DNA of 64,000 nt from Bacillota bacterium. GTDB taxonomy: Bacteria; Bacillota; Clostridia; Christensenellales; CAG-138. Positions 41,751-51,411 of the stretch are shown piece by piece. A model generated the notes under the pieces. That model ran no database searches, was not told the origin of the DNA, and worked only from the letters and a program-made list of their open reading frames with translations. The DNA lies in NCBI GenBank assembly GCA_023390655.1, contig JAEWCL010000003.1, positions 461,771 through 525,770 of the forward strand. The letters are read 5' to 3'. The stretch's first letter is position 1; every line of letters begins with the position of its first letter. A program made the translations under genes and the position numbers.

Positions 41751-41811
41751 AGGTTGCATCGGGGCCGGATAAAATCCGCATTAAGTTATTTTTCTGTCAC
41801 AGGGTAAACCT

Positions 41812-41841
41812 TCGACAAAGCTCTTTTCACTGTGCTATAAT
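41812..41841 (+). promoter_or_regulatory. Candidate promoter of the yicC-rlmD gene array
   Basis: TCGACA (41812-41817), an 18-base spacer and consensus TATAAT (41836-41841), 32 bases before the yicC start. Confidence 0.55.
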
Positions 41842-41872
41842 TGTTTCAGTATGCAAAAAGGGGGAAACACGC

Positions 41873-42751
41873 TTGATCAGCAGCATGACAGGCTACGGGC
41901 GTGGCAAGGTCGCCCGTGACGGACGGGAAATGACTGTGGAATTAAAATCCGTCAACCATCGGTATCTGGACATCGGCATGCGCCTTCCCCGGCACCTTGG
42001 ATTTTTAGAGGACGTATTCCGTACCGAGCTTTCAGGTGCGCTCAGCCGCGGGCATGTGGATGTGTATGTTGGGTACAGCAACCAGCGCGAGGATGCGCGG
42101 ACGGTAACGGTGGATGAAACGCTGCTTGGCGTTTATCTTTCGGCCTCCCGGCAGGCGGCGGCGCATCTTGGCCTTGCGGATGATCTGACGCTCTCAAACG
42201 TCCTTCGGCTGCCGGATGTGACGAACATCCAGGAGGCGGAGGAGGATCGTGAGGCAGTTGCGGCCCTTGCAAAGGAAGCCACCGCACTTGCCGTGCAGGA
42301 ATTAAGGGCCATGCGCCGCGTGGAAGGGGAGCGCCTGCAAAAGGATCTTACACAGCGGGTGGAAACCGTGCTGCAGCTTGCAGGGCAGGTTGAAGCGCGC
42401 GCGCCCATCGTGGTGCAGGAATACAGGGCAAAGCTTGACGAGCGCATCGCTACGCTGCTGGGTGCAGTCGAGGTGGACCGTGCGCGGCTTGCAACGGAGA
42501 TCGCCCTGTTTGCCGACCGTGCCAGCATCGATGAAGAGATTGTCCGGCTCAAAAGCCATGTCGCGCAGATGCGTGCGGCGCTTTCGTCCGACGAACCCTC
42601 GGGCAGGAAGCTGGACTTTATCGTACAGGAAATGAACCGGGAATTTAACACCATCGGCTCAAAGGCAAACGACGCCCAGTTGACCAATGCCGTCATCAGC
42701 GGCAAAGGTGAAATCGAAAAAATCCGCGAACAGGTACAAAACATAGAATAA
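41873..42751 (+). CDS. yicC: YicC family protein (endoribonuclease-like)
   Basis: A 292-residue YicC/YloC protein with the family start ISSMTGYGRGK and a C-terminal domain (DUF1732) containing EEIVRLKSH and DFIVQEMNREFNTIGSKAND. E. coli YicC is an endoribonuclease that affects small RNA turnover. The TTG start is supported by AAGGGGG 8 bases upstream and by the usual protein start. The yicC-remA-gmk-rpoZ order is widespread in Firmicutes. Confidence 0.93.
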   Translation: MISSMTGYGRGKVARDGREMTVELKSVNHRYLDIGMRLPRHLGFLEDVFRTELSGALSRGHVDVYVGYSNQREDARTVTVDETLLGVYLSASRQAAAHLGLADDLTLSNVLRLPDVTNIQEAEEDREAVAALAKEATALAVQELRAMRRVEGERLQKDLTQRVETVLQLAGQVEARAPIVVQEYRAKLDERIATLLGAVEVDRARLATEIALFADRASIDEEIVRLKSHVAQMRAALSSDEPSGRKLDFIVQEMNREFNTIGSKANDAQLTNAVISGKGEIEKIREQVQNIE

Positions 42752-42768
42752 TCCGCTGGAGGACAGGC

Positions 42769-43032
42769 ATGGCTATCAAGCTGATCAACATAGGATTTGG
42801 CAATATTGTTTCCGCCAACCGGCTGCTTGCAATCGTCAGCCCGGATTCGGCGCCCATCAAGCGTATCGTGCAGGAAGCGCGTGAGCGCGGCCGGCTCATT
42901 GATGCAACCTACGGGCGGCGTACCCGCGCCGTCATCATGATGGACAGCGGGCACGTCGTACTTTCCGCCGTGCAGCCGGAGACCGTGGCGCACAGGCTCG
43001 ATACCAAGGATACCGCCGATATTGGGGAATGA
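42769..43032 (+). CDS. remA: RemA/DUF370 regulatory protein
   Basis: An 87-residue member of the RemA family, nearly full length (NIGFGNIVSANRLLAIVSPDS and LIDATYGRRTRAVI are highly conserved). In Bacillus RemA is a DNA-binding activator of biofilm matrix and osmoprotection genes that forms rings. GGAGG precedes the ATG. It lies between yicC and gmk, its usual place, even in species that make no known matrix. Confidence 0.93.
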   Translation: MAIKLINIGFGNIVSANRLLAIVSPDSAPIKRIVQEARERGRLIDATYGRRTRAVIMMDSGHVVLSAVQPETVAHRLDTKDTADIGE

Positions 43033-43073
43033 TACGCCGCCCAATGCGGCGGCTTCTAGGAGGATAACACAGT

Positions 43074-43703
43074 ATGAGGGATGGACGTCAGGGGTTGCTC
43101 GTGGTTCTTTCGGGGCCATCGGGCGTGGGCAAGGGCACGGTGTGCCGCAAGCTTTTGGAGAGCAGCCCGAACATGACGCTTTCGATATCAGTCACGACCC
43201 GCGCGATGCGGCCGGGGGAGAAGGAAGGCAGGGAGTATTTCTACAGATCCGATGAGGAATTTTCGCGCATGGTGCGCGACGGGGAATTCTTGGAGTATGT
43301 GCGCGTATTTGGCACCGATTCCTATGGTACGCCCAAGAAGTATGTGCAGGAGCAGTTGGACGCCGGGCGCGATGTGATCCTGGAAATTGACGTCAAAGGC
43401 GGATTGCGTGTCAAAGAAGTATGTCCCGAGGCGGTGCTGGTGTTTTTAGCGCCGCCATCCATGGAAGAATTGAAGCACAGGCTAATAAGCCGCGGCACGG
43501 AGAGTCCGGAAGCCGTAAAGCGCCGTACCGATGTCGCTTACTCGGAGATGCAATGCATTTCCTATTATGATTATGTTGTGATCAACTGCACGGTGGAGGA
43601 TTCCGTAAATGGCATGGAAGCCATCATCCACGCGGAAAAGAGCCGCGTTTCACGCAGTAATGATTTGATCAGCTTGTTATTGGAAGGATGTGACCCTGTA
43701 TGA
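43074..43703 (+). CDS. gmk: Guanylate kinase
   Basis: Phosphorylates GMP to GDP with ATP. The 209-residue protein has the P-loop LSGPSGVGKGTV near residue 13. The GMP-binding region with SVTTRAMRPGE near residue 42 and a lid domain follow. GGAGGATAACACAGT precedes the ATG. It overlaps rpoZ by 4 bases (ATGA). Confidence 0.96.
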   Translation: MRDGRQGLLVVLSGPSGVGKGTVCRKLLESSPNMTLSISVTTRAMRPGEKEGREYFYRSDEEFSRMVRDGEFLEYVRVFGTDSYGTPKKYVQEQLDAGRDVILEIDVKGGLRVKEVCPEAVLVFLAPPSMEELKHRLISRGTESPEAVKRRTDVAYSEMQCISYYDYVVINCTVEDSVNGMEAIIHAEKSRVSRSNDLISLLLEGCDPV

Positions 43704-43903
43704 TGAACAAACCCGCTGTGAATGAACTCGTAGACAAGGTCGGCTGCCGCTATATGCTGGTGATGTCGGTCGCCCGGCGCGCGCGCCAGCTCCTTAATGA
43801 CCCCGAAAAGCTGGGCGATAAGAACCCGGTGACTGCGGCGGTGGAGGATTTGTATCTTGACCGCATCACGATTGAGTATCCGGAGGAATACACGCTGCGG
43901 TAA
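43700..43903 (+). CDS. rpoZ: RNA polymerase omega subunit
   Basis: The 67-residue omega subunit helps assemble RNA polymerase by holding the beta' C-terminus. It has the conserved CRYMLVMSVARRARQL and a trailing KNPVTAAVEDL segment. It overlaps gmk by 4 bases and the coaBC start by 1 base, so the three genes are translationally coupled. Confidence 0.93.
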   Translation: MMNKPAVNELVDKVGCRYMLVMSVARRARQLLNDPEKLGDKNPVTAAVEDLYLDRITIEYPEEYTLR

Positions 43904-45114
43904 TGAAAAAGAAACCCACCGTGGTGCTGGGGGTTACCGGCTCCATTGCGGCGTACAAGGCTGCGGAAATCGTGAGCATGCTCACAAAAAAGGAGATCGA
44001 TGTGCGCGTCATCCTGACGGAAGGCGGCGCACACTTTATCACGCCGCTCACACTCGAGACCCTTTCGCGCGCGCCCGTATATACGGATCAGTTTACGCGT
44101 GAAGCACCGTATGAGGTGGAGCACATTGCGCTTGCAAAGCTGGCGGATGTGTTTTTGGTTGCCCCCGCAACCGCAAACTTTATCGGCAAGGCCGCAAACG
44201 GGGTGGCGGACGATCTTCTCTTGACCACGTATCTCGCCACCACGGCCCCCATGCTCATTGCGCCCGCAATGAATACGAATATGCTGCTGCATCCGGCAAC
44301 CCTAAAAAACATGGAGCTGCTGCGAGAGCGGGGCTGCGCGTTTATTGAACCTGCTGAGGGCTTACTTGCCTGTGGGGACGTCGGGCGCGGCAAGCTTGCG
44401 CCGGTGGAGGAGATTGTTGATGCGGTTCTTGTGATGCTGCAAAAAAAGCAGGACTTAAGCGGAAAGAGCATCCTCGTGACGGCGGGGCCCACGCGTGAGG
44501 CGATCGACCCTGTGCGCTTTTTATCCAACCGCAGCAGCGGCAAGATGGGCTTTGCCATCGCAGAGGCTGCTGCAAAGCGCGGAGCAGATGTGACGCTAAT
44601 AGCAGGGCCGGTCTCCCTGAAAACGCCGGCGAACGTGAACCGAGTGGATGTTACCTCCAGTGCGCAGCTTTGCGCTGCGGTGGAGGAGGCATTTCCCCAT
44701 TGCGACGCGCTCGTGATGGCGGCGGCGCCTGCGGACTTTACCGTTCCCGACGTTGCGCAACAGAAAATTAAAAAGCACGGCGAAGGAATGACACTTACCC
44801 TTGTGCCTACTACCGATATTCTTGCCCGCATCAGCGGGCAAAAACGCGGGCAGATCGTGATGGGCTTTGCGGCGGAAACGCAAAGTGTGGAGCATAACGC
44901 AAAGGACAAGCTTTCAAGAAAGAAGCTGGACTTGATTGCGGCAAATGATGTTGGAAGGCAGGATGCAGGTTTTGCGGTGGACACGAACGCGATCACGCTC
45001 TATGATGCGTCAGGCATCAAGCGGGAAAGCGGGCTGATGCAAAAATCCGCGCTTGCGGATTGGCTGCTTGACGCGCTGCTCTTAAAACTGCAGGAACGTG
45101 AAAACGGGCAATAG
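43903..45114 (+). CDS. coaBC: Bifunctional phosphopantothenoylcysteine decarboxylase/synthase
   Basis: Performs two steps in coenzyme A synthesis. The N-terminal half is the FMN-dependent CoaC decarboxylase with TGSIAAYKAAE and PAMNTNM. The C-terminal half (about residues 185-400) is the CoaB synthetase that joins cysteine to 4'-phosphopantothenate, with ILVTAGPTREAIDPVRF and FLSNRSSGKMGFAIA. The 403-residue length is standard. The ATG overlaps the rpoZ stop by one base. Confidence 0.95.
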   Translation: MKKKPTVVLGVTGSIAAYKAAEIVSMLTKKEIDVRVILTEGGAHFITPLTLETLSRAPVYTDQFTREAPYEVEHIALAKLADVFLVAPATANFIGKAANGVADDLLLTTYLATTAPMLIAPAMNTNMLLHPATLKNMELLRERGCAFIEPAEGLLACGDVGRGKLAPVEEIVDAVLVMLQKKQDLSGKSILVTAGPTREAIDPVRFLSNRSSGKMGFAIAEAAAKRGADVTLIAGPVSLKTPANVNRVDVTSSAQLCAAVEEAFPHCDALVMAAAPADFTVPDVAQQKIKKHGEGMTLTLVPTTDILARISGQKRGQIVMGFAAETQSVEHNAKDKLSRKKLDLIAANDVGRQDAGFAVDTNAITLYDASGIKRESGLMQKSALADWLLDALLLKLQERENGQ

Positions 45115-45197
45115 TCTTTGAAACATGGCATGAACAGTATAAAGCGGAGGGTTTGACAATACCGGAAAGCCCCATCAGCCAGTTGGGAGGTGGTCAC

Positions 45198-47453
45198 ATG
45201 TATGCGCAGGTAATCGTAGATATCGCGCATTCAGAGGTGGACCGCCTTTTTACGTATGCTGTCCCCGAAGATATGCATCTAAACCCGGGCCAGCATGTGC
45301 TTGTTCCGTTTGGGCGGGGCAACAAACCGCTGGAGGGATTTGTCTTAGGCCTTATGGAGGAAGCGCCCGAAGAAATGGCCGGGCGCATCAAGCCGGTACT
45401 GCGCATCCTGGAGCCTTATCCGATCTTTACGATGGAGCAGCTTGCGCTTGCGAGATGGATGCAGCAAAATTACCATTGCGTGTTGGTGGATGCGCTCAGA
45501 TTGATGATCCCCGCGCAGCTGCGCGGCGGAAGGATTGGGGAAAAGACCATCCGCGTCGTTCAGCTGGCGGAAGGTCTGGATATGGAAGCCGCGCACGCGT
45601 CGCTTCTCAAAAAGGACGGCACTTCAAAAGCGCCGCGCCAGTCGGAAGTATTGGCGCTGTTGGAGAAAACCGGCGCGCCAATGTCCGTCAAGGATATTGC
45701 GGCATTTTTGCCGGGGGCCGAGGGCGCGGTCGCCGCGCTCATTAAAAAAGGACTTGTGGTGGAAGAAAACTGCGTGACATTCCGCAGGCCTTCCATTCAT
45801 AGCCGGGAATCTCTGCCCGTTACGCTGACAACGGAACAGCAAAAAGCGGTGGACACCGTAGCCGGGGGTATGGACGCTGGCGACGGCGTATTTTTGTTGC
45901 ACGGGGTCACGGGCAGCGGCAAGACGGAAGTGTACATGCGCTGCATCAGCCGATGTATTGAGGCAGAGAAACAGGCGATACTGCTTGTGCCGGAAATCGC
46001 GCTTACCCCGCAGACAATGGGGCTGTTCCGCGCGCGGTTTGGGGACAATGTGGCGGTGCTGCACAGCAAGCTTTCCGCGGGCGAGCGCTTTGACGAATGG
46101 AGGCGCATCCGCCTTGGCATGGTGCAGGTGGCGGTCGGCGCGCGAAGCGCCGTGTTTGCGCCGTTTGAAAACCTGGGCCTTTTAATTGTGGACGAGGAAC
46201 ACGAGCCGACCTATCAAAGCGAGCTTTCCCCGCGCTATCAGGCGGTGGAGGTTGCGAGAAAGCGCGCGGCCATGGCAAAAGCGCCACTGATCTTAGGTAG
46301 CGCTACGCCCTCCATCCAGAGCTACTACCGCGCAAAGACGGGCGCTTACACGCTCATTGAATTGACCGAGCGCGTGCAAAAGCGTCCCATGCCGGAAATC
46401 AAAATCGTGGATATGCGGCAGGAATTTTTGCGCGGCAACACGGGCATCTTCAGCAACGCCCTCTATGGGGCGCTTGAAAGCTGCCTGCGTGCAGGCAAAC
46501 AGGCGATCCTGTTCATCAACCGGCGCGGGTATTCCACATTTGTTTCCTGCCGCGCCTGCGGGCATGTGTTCGAGTGCAGCGACTGCGATATTTCCATGAC
46601 CTACCACCGTACGGAAGAATGCGTCAAATGCCATTATTGCGGGCACACGGAAGCGGTGCCCAATATATGCCCCAGCTGCGGGCAGCCGTTCATCAAATAC
46701 TTTGGCGTGGGCACGCAGCAGGTGGAAGAACAGCTAAGAGAGCATTTTCCTCATGTCAAAGCATTGCGCATGGATCTTGACAGCACGCGTACCAAGGATG
46801 CACATGAAACCCTGCTTTCCGCCTTTGCTCGCGGAGAAGCGCAGGTATTGATCGGCACGCAGATGGTGGCAAAAGGGCTGGATTTTCCGAATGTAACGCT
46901 TGTGGGCGTGGTGGCGGCGGATTCTTCGCTGTATCTTCCGGACTACCGCAGCGCGGAGCGCACATTTCAGCTGTTGACGCAGGTGGCGGGGCGCGCGGGA
47001 CGCGATCTTTCCCCGGGACGGGTGATCATCCAGACGTATTCGCCCGGGCATCCGAGCATTGCGTTTGCGCGCACGCACGATTACAAGGGCTTCTTTGCAT
47101 ACGAGCTCGCGCAGCGCAGGGCAGCGTTGTTCCCGCCGTTTGCGTTGTTTGTGCGCGCGCTGTTTACAGGCCTTGAGGAGGATGTGCTGCAGCAGGACGG
47201 CGTCCGTTACGCCAAGGGGTTGGAGGAAGCCGTGAAAAAAGCGCTTGAAGGACACGAAGAGGAACTCCTGTTTTTAAGCGCCGCGCCCGCACCCATCTAT
47301 AAAAAGCAGGGCGTCTACCGCTTCGCGATTTTAGTGAAACTGCTGCGCACACAGCATACGGCGGCGGCATTGAAGGCGATCTACGAATTTACGTCCCTGC
47401 ACAGGGGGGAACGGTTTGCCTCGCTGGAAATCAATCCGGGAGATCTGTTTTGA
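45198..47453 (+). CDS. priA: Primosomal protein N' (replication restart helicase)
   Basis: Restarts stalled forks by loading the helicase. The 751-residue protein has an N-terminal DNA-binding domain, then Walker A GVTGSGKTEVY (about residue 236) and DEEH motif II. A Cys-rich zinc module follows (CRACGHVFECSDC, then CHYCGH and CPSCGQ). The later helicase motifs include GTQMVAKGLDFPNV and QVAGRAGRDLSPG. The ATG at 45198 with GGGAGGTGGTCAC upstream is preferred over an in-frame ATA/ATG region 45 bases earlier. Confidence 0.96.
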   Translation: MYAQVIVDIAHSEVDRLFTYAVPEDMHLNPGQHVLVPFGRGNKPLEGFVLGLMEEAPEEMAGRIKPVLRILEPYPIFTMEQLALARWMQQNYHCVLVDALRLMIPAQLRGGRIGEKTIRVVQLAEGLDMEAAHASLLKKDGTSKAPRQSEVLALLEKTGAPMSVKDIAAFLPGAEGAVAALIKKGLVVEENCVTFRRPSIHSRESLPVTLTTEQQKAVDTVAGGMDAGDGVFLLHGVTGSGKTEVYMRCISRCIEAEKQAILLVPEIALTPQTMGLFRARFGDNVAVLHSKLSAGERFDEWRRIRLGMVQVAVGARSAVFAPFENLGLLIVDEEHEPTYQSELSPRYQAVEVARKRAAMAKAPLILGSATPSIQSYYRAKTGAYTLIELTERVQKRPMPEIKIVDMRQEFLRGNTGIFSNALYGALESCLRAGKQAILFINRRGYSTFVSCRACGHVFECSDCDISMTYHRTEECVKCHYCGHTEAVPNICPSCGQPFIKYFGVGTQQVEEQLREHFPHVKALRMDLDSTRTKDAHETLLSAFARGEAQVLIGTQMVAKGLDFPNVTLVGVVAADSSLYLPDYRSAERTFQLLTQVAGRAGRDLSPGRVIIQTYSPGHPSIAFARTHDYKGFFAYELAQRRAALFPPFALFVRALFTGLEEDVLQQDGVRYAKGLEEAVKKALEGHEEELLFLSAAPAPIYKKQGVYRFAILVKLLRTQHTAAALKAIYEFTSLHRGERFASLEINPGDLF

Positions 47454-47527
47454 GTGCCCAATGGGGCGTTTTTGTGAAATTCGGAGCGCATATGGAGAAA
47501 GGCTGTTCCTGAAGCCCCGAAACGTAT

Positions 47528-47533
47528 TATAAT
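47528..47533 (+). promoter_or_regulatory. Possible -10 box before def
   Basis: TATAAT at 47528-47533, about 80 bases before def, in the largest gap of the array (162 bases). The -35 (TTCCTG, 16-base spacer) is poor. It may be a second promoter for def and the genes after it. Confidence 0.35.
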
Positions 47534-47615
47534 GAAATGATACCGTTTGTGCGGCGTTGCTGTAGAAACGCGGCAGAATAGACGCGGGTTGAAGAGAAAA
47601 AGGGGAGAAACACAG

Positions 47616-48134
47616 ATGGCATTGAGAAAGATACTAATGGAAAAGGACCCCGCATTATATAAGGTCTGCAGGCCGGTAGACAAAATTGATAAGCGCATCC
47701 ACGCGCTGTTGGACGACATGCTTGAAACGATGTATGAGGCCGCGGGCGTGGGCCTTGCCGCCTCGCAGGTGGGCATCCTGCGCCGCGTGGTTGTGATCGA
47801 CTGCGGGGACGGCCCCGTAGAAATGATTAATCCTGAGATCGTTTTTACCGAAGGCGAGCAGGGCTGCATGGAAGGCTGCCTGTCCTTTCCGGGAAAGTCC
47901 GGCTATGTGGTGCGGCCGGATCATGTGATCGCCCGCGCCCAGAACCGCAACGGAGAATGGGTGGAGTACGATGCAACGGGCCTGTTTGCGCGCGCCATCC
48001 TGCACGAGACGGATCATCTTGACGGCAAGGTATACCTTGACCTTGTCACAGAACCGCCCGAAGGGTATAGCGAGGAAGACTGCGAGGAGGAACCGGAGGC
48101 TGACGCGTCCGGAGCTTTGGAGGAAAACGACTGA
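47616..48134 (+). CDS. def: Peptide deformylase
   Basis: Removes the formyl group from nascent proteins. The 172-residue product has all three motifs: GVGLAASQVG near residue 45, EGCLSFP with the metal Cys near residue 92, and HETDHLDG near residue 132. GGGGAGAAACACAG precedes the ATG at 47616. The C-terminal 30 residues are an acidic tail. Coupled to fmt by one base of overlap (TGATG). Confidence 0.95.
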   Translation: MALRKILMEKDPALYKVCRPVDKIDKRIHALLDDMLETMYEAAGVGLAASQVGILRRVVVIDCGDGPVEMINPEIVFTEGEQGCMEGCLSFPGKSGYVVRPDHVIARAQNRNGEWVEYDATGLFARAILHETDHLDGKVYLDLVTEPPEGYSEEDCEEEPEADASGALEEND

Positions 48135-49063
48135 TGCGGATCGCCTTTTTGGGGACGCCGGAATTTGCGCTTCCGTCGCTGCGGATGCTCATTGACGCGG
48201 GGCATACGCTTTGCGTATTCACCCAGCCGGACAAGCCGCAGGGCAGGCACGCGGTGCTCACCCCGCCGCCGGTCAAGGCGCTGGCGCTGGAATATGGCAT
48301 TCCCGTACATCAGCCCAGGCGTATCCGGGAGGAGAACGGGCTTGAAGCGTTAACCGCATTCGCGCCGGACCTCATGGTGACGGCGGCGTTCGGGCAGATT
48401 TTGAGCGCGGAAAATTTGAGCATTCCCAAACATGGCTGCATCAATGTGCACGGTTCGCTGTTGCCCAAATACCGTGGGGCTGCGCCCATCCAGTGGGCGG
48501 TCATTAACGGCGAGCCGATAACGGGCATTACCACCATGATGACGGATGTTGGCTTAGATACCGGGGACATTCTCCTTACAAAAGAGCTTCCTATATTGCC
48601 CGATGAAACAGCGGGCGAACTCTATGTGCGCATGGCGGAACTGGGGGCGGAGACGCTCAAAGAAACCATAGAAATGCTTCAAAACGGCACGCTCAGGCGC
48701 ACCCCGCAGAATGAGGCGAAGGCTACCAAATGCGGCATGCTCAAAAAAGAGGACGGTAAGCTTGCATTCGGTCAGCCATATAAGTACGTTCATGACCGTG
48801 TGCGCGGCGTAAACCCATGGCCGGGCGCATACGCATATATAGCAGGCGGGATGGACACGCTCAAGATATGGCGGACACGGCCGGCGGCAGGAGAACCGCA
48901 GGGTAACCCCGGCATATTGTATGGGGATGAAAAGCGCGGGCTGTTTGTGAACTGTGCTGACGGCGTTTTGGAGATATTGGAGCTGCAGGCGGCGGGAGGA
49001 AAGCGCATGGAAGCAAAAACGTACCTGCGCGGCAAGCCCCTTGCGGGGCAGATGCTCGTATGA
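48134..49063 (+). CDS. fmt: Methionyl-tRNA formyltransferase
   Basis: Formylates Met-tRNAi with 10-formyltetrahydrofolate. The 309-residue protein has the catalytic loop IPKHGCINVHGSLLPKYRGA (about residues 97-116) and GITTMMTDVGLDTGDIL. A C-terminal tRNA-binding domain is present. The def-fmt pair is the usual arrangement. It overlaps the next gene by 4 bases. Confidence 0.95.
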   Translation: MRIAFLGTPEFALPSLRMLIDAGHTLCVFTQPDKPQGRHAVLTPPPVKALALEYGIPVHQPRRIREENGLEALTAFAPDLMVTAAFGQILSAENLSIPKHGCINVHGSLLPKYRGAAPIQWAVINGEPITGITTMMTDVGLDTGDILLTKELPILPDETAGELYVRMAELGAETLKETIEMLQNGTLRRTPQNEAKATKCGMLKKEDGKLAFGQPYKYVHDRVRGVNPWPGAYAYIAGGMDTLKIWRTRPAAGEPQGNPGILYGDEKRGLFVNCADGVLEILELQAAGGKRMEAKTYLRGKPLAGQMLV

Positions 49064-50355
49064 GTATACGAAGAACCGCGCTTGAAGCGCTGATGGATAT
49101 TACGGAGCGCGGCGCGTACGCAAACCTCCGCTTAAAAGAAGCGCAGCAGCATGTAAGCACAACGGACGCGAAATGGATTTCCGCCGCGGTGTATGAGACG
49201 CTCGACCATTTGCTTTACCTTGACTATGTGCTTTCGCACATGACAAAGGGCACGCAAAAGCCTGTGATTCGCGGTATTCTGCGCATGGGCGCGTGTGAAC
49301 TCCTGTTTATGCGCACACCTTCGTCCGCCGCCGTCAATGAGAGCGTCAAACTTGCGAAAGAGGTCGGCAAGGGCGCGATGGCAGGGTATATCAACGGCGT
49401 ACTGCGCGCGCTTGTGCGCGAAAAGGACGCGCTGCCGCCGCTTCCCAAAGAGCCCGCCGCGCGCCTGAGTATCCAATATAGCTGGCCCAAGTGGCTGGTA
49501 GAAGAATGGATTGCCCGCTTTGGCGAGGCGGAAACGGAGTTGATGCTGCAGGAGCAGCCGCAGCCCATGACGCTGCGCGCCCACCCCCCGTTTACGGCGG
49601 AAGAGCTTGCGGAAGTGCTCCAAGACATGGGCATTGGATATTCGCGCGGAATGCTTGATCCAAACTGCTTTAAGCTCGAGCAGGGCTTTGATGTGGCGAA
49701 GGACCCGTTGTTTTTAAACGGCAGCTATGCCGTGCAGAGTGAGAGCGCCATGCTCGTCTGCCGCGCATGCGGCGTAGCGCCCAACCAAGAAGTGCTCGAC
49801 GCATGCGCAGCGCCCGGCGGGAAAAGCGCGTATCTGTACGCGCTTCAACCGAAGAGCTCGCTCACTGCATGGGAGCTGCACCCGCACCGCAAGGAATTGA
49901 TGGACAAAACCTTAGCGCGGTTATATGTACCCGCAGAAACTACCGTGCAGGATGCGGCGCAGTATGTGGAAGCGTACCGGGAAGCGTTTGACGTGGTGCT
50001 GCTGGATGTTCCCTGTTCCGGCCTTGGCGTGGCGCACGGTAAGCCGGACGTACGCTACGCGAAAACGTCCGAGGCGGTTGACGCGCTTGTTAGGGCGCAG
50101 CGCAGCATTTTAGAAACCTGCGCGCAGTACGTAAAGCCGAATGGCACGCTGATTTACGCAAGCTGCACCATATCCGAGCGGGAGAATGAAGCGCAGGTGA
50201 ACGCCTTCCTTGCACGGCATCCGGAATTTTCACTAGAGCCGCTCACGGCGGTTTTGCCCGAGGCGCTTGCAGGAACAGAAAGCGGCATGGTACAGCTTTT
50301 GCCGCATAAACACCATACGGAAGGATTTTTTATCGCGCGGATGGCGCGTTTGTAG
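49060..50355 (+). CDS. rsmB: 16S rRNA m5C967 methyltransferase
   Basis: A 431-residue RsmB/Sun protein with an N-terminal NusB-like RNA-binding domain and a C-terminal SAM-dependent methyltransferase. DACAAPGGKSAYL is the SAM site, DVPCSGLGVAHGKPD carries a Cys of motif IV, and YASCTISEREN carries the second Cys. It overlaps fmt by 4 bases and abuts rlmN directly. Confidence 0.93.
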   Translation: MSIRRTALEALMDITERGAYANLRLKEAQQHVSTTDAKWISAAVYETLDHLLYLDYVLSHMTKGTQKPVIRGILRMGACELLFMRTPSSAAVNESVKLAKEVGKGAMAGYINGVLRALVREKDALPPLPKEPAARLSIQYSWPKWLVEEWIARFGEAETELMLQEQPQPMTLRAHPPFTAEELAEVLQDMGIGYSRGMLDPNCFKLEQGFDVAKDPLFLNGSYAVQSESAMLVCRACGVAPNQEVLDACAAPGGKSAYLYALQPKSSLTAWELHPHRKELMDKTLARLYVPAETTVQDAAQYVEAYREAFDVVLLDVPCSGLGVAHGKPDVRYAKTSEAVDALVRAQRSILETCAQYVKPNGTLIYASCTISERENEAQVNAFLARHPEFSLEPLTAVLPEALAGTESGMVQLLPHKHHTEGFFIARMARL

Positions 50356-51408
50356 ATGAACATGAAATGCTTGATGGAGTATACCCCGGAGGAATTGCAT
50401 ACGCTCGTAAAAGAACTGGGGCAGCCCGCGTTCCGCGCAAAGCAGGTGAACGAGTGGCTCATGCGCGGCATGCGCCCGGAGGAAATGACAAACCTGCCCA
50501 AGGCCCTTCGGGAGGAATTGCGTAACATTCCGTTTGGCGGGGCAACGATCCGCGAAAAATACAGGTCCAGCCAGGATGGAACGGTTAAATATCTGTTCGC
50601 TCTTGAGGACGGCAACCTGGTAGAGGGCGTCTTAATGCGCTACCACCACGGCAACACGCTTTGCCTTTCTACCCAGGTCGGCTGCCGGATGAATTGCGCG
50701 TTTTGCGCTTCTGCTTTAGATGGGCGCGTACGCGACTTAACGGCGGGGGAGATGCTTTCCCAAATTACCGCTATTGAGCGGGATGAACCAAAGACGCAAA
50801 GCGGCAGGGCGGTTACAAACGTTGTGCTCATGGGAAGCGGCGAACCGCTCGATAATTATGATAACGTGGTCGCATTCCTGCACCGCGCCGTCTCACCCGA
50901 TGGGCTGGGGATCAGTGCGCGCAATATCTCGCTTTCCACCTGCGGGCTGGTACCCAATATGCGGCGGCTTATGCAGGAAGCGCCGCCTGTGACGCTGTGC
51001 GTTTCCCTGCACGCGCATTCGGATGAGCAGAGAAGCGCCATCATGCCCATCAACCGCGCATACCCGATCAGTGAAGTTTTAGGCGCTGCAAAGGCATACG
51101 CGGAGCAGACCGGCAGGCGCGTGATATTTGAATATGCGCTCATTGACGGCGTGAATGCGAGAAATGAGGACGCCGCTGCGCTTGCAAATAGGCTTAAGGG
51201 CATCAACTGCCATGTCAACATCATTCCACTCAACCCCGTGCCGGAACGGGATTTAAAGGGCGCTACCAGGAAGCAGGCAATGCAGTTTGCCGCCTGGCTG
51301 ACGGAAAGACATGTTTCCGCCACCGTGCGGCGGGAGATGGGGACGGATATAGAAGGCGCATGCGGGCAGCTGCGCCGGCGGGTATTATCAGAGGATGGGG
51401 GAGTGTAG
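50356..51408 (+). CDS. rlmN: 23S rRNA A2503 methyltransferase (dual-specificity RlmN)
   Basis: A radical SAM enzyme of 350 residues that makes m2A in 23S rRNA and tRNA. It has the CxxxCxxC cluster in CRMNCAFCAS near residue 113. LSTQVGC precedes it and the VLMGSGEPLDN segment follows. The C-terminal RREMGTDIEGACGQLR completes the family pattern. It starts right after the rsmB stop codon. Confidence 0.95.
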   Translation: MNMKCLMEYTPEELHTLVKELGQPAFRAKQVNEWLMRGMRPEEMTNLPKALREELRNIPFGGATIREKYRSSQDGTVKYLFALEDGNLVEGVLMRYHHGNTLCLSTQVGCRMNCAFCASALDGRVRDLTAGEMLSQITAIERDEPKTQSGRAVTNVVLMGSGEPLDNYDNVVAFLHRAVSPDGLGISARNISLSTCGLVPNMRRLMQEAPPVTLCVSLHAHSDEQRSAIMPINRAYPISEVLGAAKAYAEQTGRRVIFEYALIDGVNARNEDAAALANRLKGINCHVNIIPLNPVPERDLKGATRKQAMQFAAWLTERHVSATVRREMGTDIEGACGQLRRRVLSEDGGV

Positions 51409-51411
51409 TCC

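Noticed and set aside
42133..43119. 328-codon minus-strand open frame
   Set aside because: Spans yicC, remA and the gmk start antisense; all three are well conserved on the plus strand.
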